A DNA stretch of 64,000 nt from assembly GCA_024195265.1 (NCBI GenBank), contig JAJLRJ010000016.1:62001-126000 (forward strand). Direction: 5' to 3'. Position 1 is the first letter of the stretch. Each line of letters opens with the position of its first letter. A program made the position numbers and the translations under genes. This document shows positions 45,033 through 54,200 of the stretch, piece by piece. A model generated the notes under the pieces. It saw nothing but the letters and a program-made list of their open reading frames with translations. It ran no database searches and was not told where the DNA came from. Source of the DNA: Dendrophyllia cribrosa (lineage: Eukaryota > Cnidaria > Anthozoa > Scleractinia > Dendrophylliidae).

Positions 45033-48000
45033 ATGTATTTAATCTTTGACACAGAAACTACGGGATTCCCTTTGCATTGGGATGCTCCTGTTACCGATAC
45101 TAATAATTGGCCTCGTGTAGTGCAAATTGCTTGGCAATTGCATGATGATATGGGGCAATTAATAGAACATAAAGATTTTTTAATTACTCCTGATGGATTT
45201 AACATTCCTTATAATGCTCAAAAGGTGCATGGCATTTCTACACAGTTAGCTCAACACCGCGGGGTTCCTTTACAGGAAATGCTACTTGAATTTAAAAAGG
45301 TTTTATTAAGAAGTAAGTTCATTGTTGGGCAAAATTTAAAATTTGATGTGAATGTAATGGGTTGTGAGTTTTATTGGATGAATATAGAAAATCCTTTGCA
45401 AACTTTACCTATATTGGATACCTGTACAGAGTCCACTGCACAGTTGTGTCAAATACCAGGAGGTAAAAGAGGAAAATATAAATTCCCAAACTTGACCGAG
45501 TTATATCAATATTTGTTCTCTGAATCTTTTGATGGGGCACACAATGCCACAGTAGATGTAGAGGCGGCCACAAGATGTTTTTTTGAATTAATTCGTAGAC
45601 AACATTTTTCCACACAGGAGTTACAAGTAGATTCGGAATATTTAAATGCTTTTCAAAAAGTAAATCCTACTACTATATTATCTCTGGGTTTAACTCATCA
45701 AGATTTAAAAAAAGCAAGTGAAGAATTAAACTTTGAAAGTGAAGAAAAATCATCTATTGTAGATTTAGAAAAAAACAAAATTTTATTGAAAGAATCTTGT
45801 TTTGTGCATTTGCATAATTATACTCAATTTTCTGTTCTGCAATCCACTACAAAGATTGAAGAATTAATTTCATTAACTGCAAGATATAAGATGCCTGCAG
45901 TCGCTTTGACTGATAAGGCCAATATGATGGGGACATTTATATTCGTAGAATCTATAAGCAATTATAATAAAAAGCATCGCACAAATATAAAAGCCATTGT
46001 AGGCTGTGAGTTGAATGTATGCAAAAATCATATTGATAAAAGTAAAAAAGACAATGGATATCGAATTGTGATGCTTGCTAAAAATAAAAATGGGTATCAT
46101 AATTTAGTTAAAATGAACTCTATTGCCTATACGCAAGGATTTTATTATGTACCGCGTGTTGATAAACAGATTGTTGAGCAGTACAAGCAAGATATTATCG
46201 TTTTGACAGGAAGTACTTATGGTGAGGTACCCAGTAAAATTTTATCTGTTGGAGATAAACAAGCAGAAGAAGCTTTGCTTTGGTGGCATAGGCAGTTTGG
46301 AGAAAATTTGTATATAGAACTGATGCGTCATAATCGAGAAGATGAAGATAAAATCAATACCACGTTGTTATCCTTTGCTGAAAAACATCAGATTAAAACT
46401 GTTGCAACGAATCACACTTTTTATTTAGAACCGCAACAAGCCAATGCTCACGATGTATTGCTTTGTGTGAGAGATGGTGAAAAGCAACAAACCCCCAAAG
46501 GAAGAGGGAGGGGGCACCGTTATGGATTGCCTAATGAAGAATACTATTTTAAATCTCCTGAGCAGATGAAAGCTCTGTTTGTAGACATTCCACAAGCAAT
46601 TTTGAATATACAAGAGATCGTTGATAAAATAGAACCTTTTGAATTGATAAGAAAAGTTTTATTACCTGTATTTGATATTCCTAGAAGGTTTCAGATAGAA
46701 AATGATACAGATAAAATAGGAGAGAATAATTATTTAAAATTTCTTGCCTATCAAGGGGCGAGAGAACGTTATGGAGAAATTACTGATCAGATGAAACAAC
46801 GTTTGGAATTTGAATTAGGAGTTATTAAAAATACAGGTTATCCCGGATACTTTTTAATTGTAGAGGATTTTATTAGAAAAGCAAGAGAAATGCATGTTTC
46901 AGTAGGTCCTGGAAGAGGCTCGGTAGCGGGTTCCGTTGTAGCATATTGTTTGAAGATTACTAATATAGATCCTGTTAAATATAATTTGCTTTTTGAGCGT
47001 TTTTTGAATCCTGAAAGGATTTCTATGCCTGATATTGATATAGATTTTGACGATGAAGGCAGGCAAAAAGTTATTGATTATGTAATTGAAAAATATGGAG
47101 ATAATCAAGTGGCCCAAATTATTACTTATGGTTCTATGGCTGCAAAATCTGCTATTAGAGATACAGCTAGAGTTCTGGATTTACCTTTGTTTGATGCCGA
47201 TAAGATTGCTAAGTTAATACCTCCTATGATGAGCCTTGCTGAAATATTTTCTTTAAACAGAAAAGCGTTGGAAGAAAAGTTACGTAAAGAAGAGTTAGAG
47301 AATATAGAGCAGTTAAAAGTATTGTCTAACAAAAACGATGAGGTAGCTAAAACTATCAATCAAGCTCGGATTTTAGAAGGTTCTATAAGAAATACTGGAA
47401 CACATGCATGTGGTGTGATCATTACTCCTGGTGATATTACTGATTTTGTGCCGGTTACCATTGCAAAAGATTCTAATATACGAGTAACGCAGTTTGATAA
47501 TAATGTTGTAGAGCGCGCGGGGCTTTTAAAGATGGATTTTTTAGGACTGAAAACTTTGACAATTATTAAGGAAGCAGTAACTCTTGTAAAACGAAGATAT
47601 AATATAGATTTAAATCCCGATGAATTTTCTTTAGAGGATACCAAAACCTATGAACTTTTTCAAAGGGGAGAAACTAAAGCTATTTTTCAGTATGAATCCG
47701 ATGGTATGCAAAAATATATGAAGGATTTAAAACCCACGGTATTTGCTGATTTAATTGCTATGAATGCGTTGTATCGTCCAGGACCTTTGGAGTATATTCC
47801 AAGTTTTATTAGAAGAAAACACGGGAAAGAACCTATTGAATATGATTTGCCAGAAATGGAATCGTATTTAGCAGAAACTTATGGAATCACTGTATATCAA
47901 GAGCAAGTAATGTTACTTTCTCAGAAATTGGCAAACTTTACTAAAGGTCAAGCAGATATTTTGCGTAAAGCTATGGGAAAAAAGCAAGCTGTAGTACTCG

Positions 48001-49385
48001 CCAAAATGAAATCTGAATTTATAAAAGGAGCCATATCTAATGGTCATAATGATAAGAAATTAGAAAAAATTTGGAAGGATTGGGAAGCTTTTGCTTCGTA
48101 TGCTTTTAATAAATCACATTCTACTTGTTATGCATATGTAGGTTACCAAACGGCTTATTTAAAAGCGCATTATCCAGCAGAATATATGGCAGCAGTTTTA
48201 TCAAATAATATGGATGATATTGATAAAGTATCCACTTTTATGCAAGAATGCAAACAGATATCTATTAATGTTTTAGGACCTGATATCAATGAATCTTATG
48301 CTCAATTTTCAGTAAGTAAACAAACAGGGGCAATACGTTTTGGTATGGTTGCTATTAAAGGAGTAGGAATATCCGTTGTGGACAGCATTATAAAGGAGAG
48401 AGAAAATGGGGATTTTACCTCTGTATTTGATATGGTCAAACGTTTAGATTTGAATAAACTCAATAAAAAAGTTTTGCAAGGTTTAGTGCTTTCTGGTGCA
48501 TTAGATGGGTTTAAAGATATAAACCGAGCTCAATATTATGAAAAAGATGATAAGGGTGAAATGTTTTTAGAAAAAATTTTAAAATTTGGTCAAAGTTATC
48601 AAAAAAATAAAAATATTTCACATTCTAGTTTATTTGGAGATACTATGGATATTCAAATTGCTAACCCAAAAATTCCCGAATGTGAACCTTGGCCTTCTTT
48701 GAAAGTTTTAAATAAGGAAAAAGAAATGGTAGGAATATATATTTCTGCACATCCTCTGGATAATTTTAAACACGAAATGTCTCTTTGTAATAAGGAAGTA
48801 TCTTTTTTTGAAAATAATGATATGAAGGCTTTTATAAATGAAACTTATAACGTAGGGGGGATAGTTACATTTGTTGATCATCGCATTAGCAAAAATGGAA
48901 AAGGTTGGGGGAAATTGACTTTAGAGGATTACAAGGGAAAACATACTTTTAGAATATTTGGTGATGAATATCTAAAATTTAAAATGTACTTGGAGGTAGG
49001 TTTGTTTCTGTATATGAAGTTAAAGATAAAAAAAGGTTATAATTATAGAGAGATAGACGGAGAAAGTCTGCCTAGAATAGAATTTTTACAGGTAATACAA
49101 CTGCAAGATATTTTAGAACAAAGGTGTAAAAAAGTAGAAATTGAAATAAATTTGCAGGAATTAACCGAAAATATAGTTCAAGATTTAAGAAATATTTTTT
49201 TTAAATACCAAATGGGAGGTAAACAATCAGTAGCTTTTACCATTTCTCATGAGGTACAGAACGAAAATGATATAACACAAAATAAGATTCGCGCTACAAG
49301 TCACAATACAAAAACAAAGATTTCTAAAGATTTATTACAGACCTTAGAGGACCATGGCATAAACTTTAAATTATATTTGAATTAA
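45033..49385 (+). CDS. dnaE: DNA polymerase III alpha subunit with fused N-terminal 3'-5' exonuclease
   Basis: The 1450-residue protein begins directly with a DnaQ-type exonuclease (about 1-190): [14 protein letters not shown] (ExoI, DxE), [16 protein letters not shown] (ExoII) and [15 protein letters not shown] (ExoIII, HxxxxD). A PHP domain follows ([22 protein letters not shown]). Then come the C-family polymerase palm with the catalytic aspartates in [13 protein letters not shown] at about 665-677, and the tau and OB domains to the end. The fused proofreader is the usual state in Bacteroidota, where separate DnaQ is often lacking. It is the replicative polymerase. It ends 4 bases inside the convergent bacilliredoxin gene. 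Confidence 0.95.
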   Translation: MYLIFDTETTGFPLHWDAPVTDTNNWPRVVQIAWQLHDDMGQLIEHKDFLITPDGFNIPYNAQKVHGISTQLAQHRGVPLQEMLLEFKKVLLRSKFIVGQNLKFDVNVMGCEFYWMNIENPLQTLPILDTCTESTAQLCQIPGGKRGKYKFPNLTELYQYLFSESFDGAHNATVDVEAATRCFFELIRRQHFSTQELQVDSEYLNAFQKVNPTTILSLGLTHQDLKKASEELNFESEEKSSIVDLEKNKILLKESCFVHLHNYTQFSVLQSTTKIEELISLTARYKMPAVALTDKANMMGTFIFVESISNYNKKHRTNIKAIVGCELNVCKNHIDKSKKDNGYRIVMLAKNKNGYHNLVKMNSIAYTQGFYYVPRVDKQIVEQYKQDIIVLTGSTYGEVPSKILSVGDKQAEEALLWWHRQFGENLYIELMRHNREDEDKINTTLLSFAEKHQIKTVATNHTFYLEPQQANAHDVLLCVRDGEKQQTPKGRGRGHRYGLPNEEYYFKSPEQMKALFVDIPQAILNIQEIVDKIEPFELIRKVLLPVFDIPRRFQIENDTDKIGENNYLKFLAYQGARERYGEITDQMKQRLEFELGVIKNTGYPGYFLIVEDFIRKAREMHVSVGPGRGSVAGSVVAYCLKITNIDPVKYNLLFERFLNPERISMPDIDIDFDDEGRQKVIDYVIEKYGDNQVAQIITYGSMAAKSAIRDTARVLDLPLFDADKIAKLIPPMMSLAEIFSLNRKALEEKLRKEELENIEQLKVLSNKNDEVAKTINQARILEGSIRNTGTHACGVIITPGDITDFVPVTIAKDSNIRVTQFDNNVVERAGLLKMDFLGLKTLTIIKEAVTLVKRRYNIDLNPDEFSLEDTKTYELFQRGETKAIFQYESDGMQKYMKDLKPTVFADLIAMNALYRPGPLEYIPSFIRRKHGKEPIEYDLPEMESYLAETYGITVYQEQVMLLSQKLANFTKGQADILRKAMGKKQAVVLAKMKSEFIKGAISNGHNDKKLEKIWKDWEAFASYAFNKSHSTCYAYVGYQTAYLKAHYPAEYMAAVLSNNMDDIDKVSTFMQECKQISINVLGPDINESYAQFSVSKQTGAIRFGMVAIKGVGISVVDSIIKERENGDFTSVFDMVKRLDLNKLNKKVLQGLVLSGALDGFKDINRAQYYEKDDKGEMFLEKILKFGQSYQKNKNISHSSLFGDTMDIQIANPKIPECEPWPSLKVLNKEKEMVGIYISAHPLDNFKHEMSLCNKEVSFFENNDMKAFINETYNVGGIVTFVDHRISKNGKGWGKLTLEDYKGKHTFRIFGDEYLKFKMYLEVGLFLYMKLKIKKGYNYREIDGESLPRIEFLQVIQLQDILEQRCKKVEIEINLQELTENIVQDLRNIFFKYQMGGKQSVAFTISHEVQNENDITQNKIRATSHNTKTKISKDLLQTLEDHGINFKLYLN

Positions 49386-49792
49386 CAATATTCTTTGTAT
49401 ATGTTTTTTAGATGTTCTGATATCATCTCTGCTGAACGTCCTTCAATGTGATGGCGCTCTAACATATGTACTAGTTCTCCATCTTTAAAAAGTGCAATCG
49501 CTGGCGAAGATGGTGGAAAGGGTGCTGTAAACTCGCGTATCTTTGCTACTGCTTCCGTTTGAACTCCTGCAAAGGCTGTTGCCAAATACATAGGTTTTTT
49601 AGTGGATTCCAGAGATGCTATTACTCCGGGTCTGGCTGTTCCTGCAGCGCAACCACACACTGAGTTGATTACTACCAAAGCGGTACCTTCTGATTTAAAA
49701 AAATCTATTACCTGTTGTGCATTGTGTAAAGCTTGAAACCCATTGGAAACAAGTTGTGCTTCCATAGGATCTGTTAATTCTTTTGGATACAT
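49382..49792 (-). CDS. BrxA/BrxB family bacilliredoxin
   Basis: The 136-residue thioredoxin-like protein has the active-site triplet CGC at 46-48 in [16 protein letters not shown], preceded by [12 protein letters not shown] and followed by [17 protein letters not shown] and a closing [15 protein letters not shown]. These identify the DUF1094/BrxA-BrxB family, which removes bacillithiol or other low-molecular thiols from proteins under oxidative stress. It is convergent with dnaE (4-base overlap of the 3' ends) and starts 21 bases after the UPF0173 gene ends, so the two are probably co-transcribed. Confidence 0.9.
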   Translation of the reverse strand: MYPKELTDPMEAQLVSNGFQALHNAQQVIDFFKSEGTALVVINSVCGCAAGTARPGVIASLESTKKPMYLATAFAGVQTEAVAKIREFTAPFPPSSPAIALFKDGELVHMLERHHIEGRSAEMISEHLKNIYKEYC

Positions 49793-49813
49793 GTTTATTA
49801 TTTTTAGATTAAT

Positions 49814-50491
49814 TTATAATGTTATACTTTCACTTATTTTAGGCAACAATAATTTTTTATTATTATTTGTAAAATATTCTTGTGCTTTTTGAGTATCAAT
49901 TTTAATGAGAGGAAAAGTATCATAATGGTATCCTATAATTTTACTACATTTTATAAAATTACTGGCAATTAAAGCGTCTTCATAACCCATTGTAAAATTA
50001 TCACCAATTGGCAAAATAGCTATATCTAATTTTGGGCAAGTCATTGGAATGTGTTTCATATCTTCAGTAAGTGCGGTATCTCCTGCAATATAAATACATT
50101 TATTAGTAGTATAAATTACAAAACCACCAGGGTTTCCTCCATAATTTCCATCAGGTAAAATACTGGAATGGATAGCATTTACATATTTTGCCACTCCAAA
50201 ATCAAATGTAAATTTTCCTCCGTGATTCATTGAATGCCCTTTGAGCCCCTTCTGTTCATACCAGCTAACAATTTCGAAATTTGACACAATAAGTGTATCT
50301 TTTGTTGCAATGGTTTCTACATCTAACACATGATCTTGGTGTCCGTGTGTTAAAAAGATATAATCTACTTTTAAATCTTCCATTTTTATATTTTTTGCTA
50401 GAGGATTTGCAGATATAAAAGGGTCAAATAAAATTTTCTTTTTATTAATTTCTATAAGGATAGTAGCGTGCCCAAGATAGGTTATTTTCAT
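49814..50491 (-). CDS. UPF0173 family metal-dependent hydrolase (metallo-beta-lactamase fold)
   Basis: The 225-residue protein starts MKITYLGHATILIEINKKK. Metal motifs are IFLTHGHQDHVLDVETIA (HxHxDH), KFTFDFGVAKYVNAIHSS, YIAGDTALTEDMKHI, and CSKIIGYHYDTFPLIKID. These fit UPF0173 hydrolases, whose substrate is unknown. The ATG at 50491 is right; the frame extends upstream to 50659 only by chance. A -7 element (TACATTTG on the minus strand) lies at 50521-50528. Confidence 0.88.
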   Translation of the reverse strand: MKITYLGHATILIEINKKKILFDPFISANPLAKNIKMEDLKVDYIFLTHGHQDHVLDVETIATKDTLIVSNFEIVSWYEQKGLKGHSMNHGGKFTFDFGVAKYVNAIHSSILPDGNYGGNPGGFVIYTTNKCIYIAGDTALTEDMKHIPMTCPKLDIAILPIGDNFTMGYEDALIASNFIKCSKIIGYHYDTFPLIKIDTQKAQEYFTNNNKKLLLPKISESITL

Positions 50492-50520
50492 AATAATAAA
50501 TAGTTTAAAAAAAGTAACCA

Positions 50521-50528
50521 CAAATGTA
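50521..50528 (-). promoter_or_regulatory. -7 promoter element of the UPF0173 gene
   Basis: The minus strand reads TACATTTG, matching TAnnTTTG, 29 bases before the ATG at 50491. This supports the short start, since the longer frame would run through the promoter. Confidence 0.45.
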
Positions 50529-50727
50529 CAAAATTTTTTTAATTTAATTCTAGTTACACCATATAATTCAGAACAGGATAAAAGGTAAAAAGAAATGACT
50601 TGCCAGGGTTTTATCTTGATTTGCCAGAAGAAAATATGATATAATTTATTGTAATTCACCTTGTAATTATGGCGGTAAAATGCAATTTGACAAAAGTAGA
50701 AAGAAATAATTCAATAATGGTTGGGAA

Positions 50728-51050
50728 AAGAATGTTTTTATCTGTTCCATTAAAACGATATTTACCCAAGAACTTATAAAACCATTGGATATTATGCATT
50801 TTCTAATTGCATTGTTCTAACTTCTATAACATTGCCTAACTCTGTAACTACCATTGGAGACAGGTTATTTTATGGTTCTAACAAAATAACCGTTACTATC
50901 AAACAGGCTGACCCCGCTAAAATAACATCGGTAGATACAAGGGCTTTTGATAGTAGGGTTTTAAAAATTAAAGTACCTTCGGGTAGTTTACGAACCTGTA
51001 AAACATCGGACATTTGGAAAACTTGGGCCAGTAAGATGGAAGGGTATTAA
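50728..51050 (+). pseudogene. C-terminal remnant of a BspA-like leucine-rich-repeat protein
   Basis: The stretch is homologous to parts of the large gene downstream. It begins near the equivalent of NVFG...TIHLPKNLKTIG, but with an extra T at about 50776 breaking the frame. It continues YYAFSNCIVLTSITLPNSVTT and IGDRLF, then KITVTIKQADPAKITSV and a C-terminus KIKVPSGSLRTCK...KMEGY. The end matches that of the intact gene (KIKVPSGSLNTYK...MVGY). No signal peptide is present. It may be the 3' end left after recombination between tandem copies. The rest of 50529-50727 shows nothing recognisable. Confidence 0.7.
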
Positions 51051-51060
51051 TTTAAATATT

Positions 51061-51255
51061 GCCTTTAAATTTTTTAATTAAAGTGTAAAAAATGTTTGGC
51101 CTTTTCAAATATTTTATTTTATATTCGCACAATATTTTTACATTTTGACGTTATTAATTTATAATATGGCCTTTACATTTTTTAAAAAGTGTAAAATAAA
51201 TTTTTTATATTTGCACAATATTTTTATAATTTTGGCCATCTATAAATTATAATAT
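51061..51255 (+). repeat. Duplicated promoter region upstream of the BspA-like gene
   Basis: Two similar stretches, about 51061-51168 and 51169-51255, share CCTTTA-ATTTTTTAA, AAGTGTAAAA, TTTTATATT(C/T)GCACAATATTTTTA and a closing TTATAATAT. The second has TATATTTG (51206-51213), a good -7 element; the first has TATATTCG (one mismatch). Each copy follows a BspA-like 3' end or precedes a BspA-like gene, as expected from tandem duplication of a whole gene with its promoter. Confidence 0.6.
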
Positions 51256-51283
51256 TATTTTTGAAATTTAAAATTTAAATATC

Positions 51284-54200
51284 ATGTATTTTAACAAATC
51301 CATTCGTATGAAAACAACCCGATTACTCTCGTTGTTCTTAACCTTTGTTTTACTTCTCATCTCTTGTGCAGATGATGTAGCCGTAGAAAATGAATTAGAA
51401 AAGGCGCCTAAGCTAACCTTTACTAAATTGACCATCAATAAAAAGGATGTCTCTAAAGAAGAACTTTTAAAACAAATCAAAGAAAAGGAAAAAGAAGGTT
51501 TTACCATTAAAAATATTACGATTAGTAATGATTCTTTTGCTGATATTGACAAGACCAATTTTTCTTTAACTCTCAAAAAAGCAGGGACTTTTACCATAAA
51601 ACTTATTCTTACAAAAAAAGGTTTTGAAGATGCCGTTATAGAAGCTACCATTGAATATTTACTAAGTGAAACGCTTAACTTTAACAAGTTTACAACCTTT
51701 AAAAGCACGATTACCAAAACAGATATTTTAAATGCTGTAACAGGTAAAAAAGATGGTTTTACTATCAAAAGCATTGTTGTAAAAGATAATTCTTTTGCAG
51801 ATGTAAAGGGAACAGCCCCCAATCTCTCTTTAACCCTTAAAAAAGCAGGTGATTTTACGGCAAGCATTGTTTTACAAAAAAACAATTATGCCGATGTAAC
51901 CTTAACGGCTTCTTTTAGTGGTGTACCGCAAAAACTTACTTTTCAAAAACTCACTACTTTTAAAACGACCATCACTAAAACGGAATTACTGGCACAAATA
52001 CCAGAAACAGAAAAAGCAGGCTATAACCTTAAAAGCATTGTTGTAAAAGATAATGCTTTTGCAGATGTAACGGGAACAGCCCCCAATCTCTCTTTAACCC
52101 TTAAAAAAATAGGTGATTTTAAAGCAGCTATTACTTTGAGCAAAACAGATTATTTAGATGTAGCCATTACAGGAGCCGCTTTTAAACATATCTCCAAAAA
52201 CCTTGCTTTTCCAAAACTTAAAACCTTTAAACAAACGCTTACAAAAAATGATATTTTAACACAAATACAAGGTGAAAAAACAGGTTACGCCATTACAAAA
52301 ATAGAAGTAACCGATAATAATTTTGCCGATGTAGATTCTTCTACCCATACGTTAACCCTTAAAAAAGATGGGACTTTTACAATCACAATCACTTTAGGAA
52401 AAACAGATGCTACAGATGTAAAAATAAATGGAAATATAGAATACAGACCCAAACCCGCACTTACTTTTACAAAACTCACTACTGCAAAAAAGACCCTTAC
52501 CAAAGCAGAGATCATAGACAAAATAAATGGCACTAAAAACGGCTATACGCTTAAAAATATAGTAGTAGATGATACTAATTTTGCAACGGTTGACAATAGT
52601 AATTTTTCTTTAAATCTTAAAAAAGAAGGTTCTTTTACTGCTACTATCACAATGGAAAAAGCAAACTATTTTGATGTAGTTTTACAGGCATCTTTTGAAG
52701 GAAAAGCTGAAACCCTTACTTTTACGCGCCTCTCTACCTATAAAAAAACTATTCCCAAAGCAGATATTTTAACACAAGTACAAAGTGCTAACGGTTATAC
52801 GCTTAAAAGCATTGTTATCAATCAAAGTAGCTTTGCAACGGTTGGAGGAGACCTTTCTTTAACCATTTTAAAAACAGGTGATTTTACGGCAAAGATTACC
52901 CTACAAAAAACAGGTTATTTTGATGCTGTTATTAACCCTGCAAATTTTAAAGCAACCTCCGAGGCACTTAGCTTTACAAAACTCAAAACCCATAAAAATA
53001 CACTTCTAAAAAGTGATATATTTACCAATGTAGATGGGGATAAAACAGGTTATACCATCTCAAAAATAGAAGTAACCGATAATGATTTTGCCGATGTAGA
53101 TTCTTCTACCCATACGTTAACCCTTAAAAAAGATGGGATTTTTGCAATCAAAATCACTTTACAAAAAGCAAGTGCTGCAGATGTAACCATAAATGGACAA
53201 ATAGAATACAGACCCAAACCCGCACTTACTTTTGATAAACTTACTACCTCAAAAAAGACCCTTACCAAAGCAGAAATAGAAACCCAAATAAAAGGAACTA
53301 AAAACGGCTATACGCTTAAAAATATAGTAGTAGATGATACTAATTTTGCAACGGTTAACAATAGTAATTTTTCTTTAAATCTTAAAAAAGAAGGTACTTT
53401 TACTGCTACCATTACAATGGGAAAAACAGACTATGTTGATGTAGTTTTACAGGCATCTTTTGAAGGAAAAGCTGAAAACCTTACTTTTACGAATCTTACT
53501 ACTACTTATATTGCTAACCTTACCAGTAGTGTTATTTTAGCACAAGTACAAGAAAACGGAGAAACAAACTATCTTTTAAAAAGTATTTCTAATATAAGTG
53601 ATGATCTTATTGCAGAAGTGCAAGGAAGCGGGTCCAATAGCTCTATAACCCTTAAAAAAGCAGGAACTTTTACGGCTACTATTGTCCTGGAAAGAAGCGA
53701 TTATTTTGATGTAACCATACCTGCCGCAACCTTTATAATAACAAAGGCTGCCGCTAAGACTTTAAGCTTTAGCAAATTGACAACCAATTATAAAGAAACG
53801 CTTAGCAATGCAGCTATTTTAAAACAAGTAGTGGGTACCAAAACAGGTTACACCTTAAAAAGTATTTCTAACCTAAACCCCAATGATATAGCAGAATTTA
53901 CAGGTACTCCTAAACTTTCTTTACACCTTAAAAAAGCAGGGAGTTTTACGGCAACACTTGTTTTGGAACATCCTACTTTACAAGATGCTACTATAAACCA
54001 TGCTGGGTTTGAAATAAGCAAACTATCTGGAGAAAAATTAAGCTTTGATAAATTAAGCAAAACATATAGTAGCAGTGGCAGTTTTACAACGGCAGAGATA
54101 CTTGCTCAAGTAAAAACTACCCAAAAGAAACAGGGCTATACACTCAAAGAAATAAAGACCCTTTCTGGAGCAAACGGTATTGTAACTTTATCGGCAAATA

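Noticed and set aside
50492..50659. 56-residue N-terminal extension of the UPF0173 protein
   Set aside because: It would pass through the promoter element at 50521-50528, and homologues start at MKITYLG.
51061..51255. Possible transcription attenuator or riboswitch before the BspA-like gene
   Set aside because: The region is explained by a tandem copy of the promoter; no stem and T run is seen in it.
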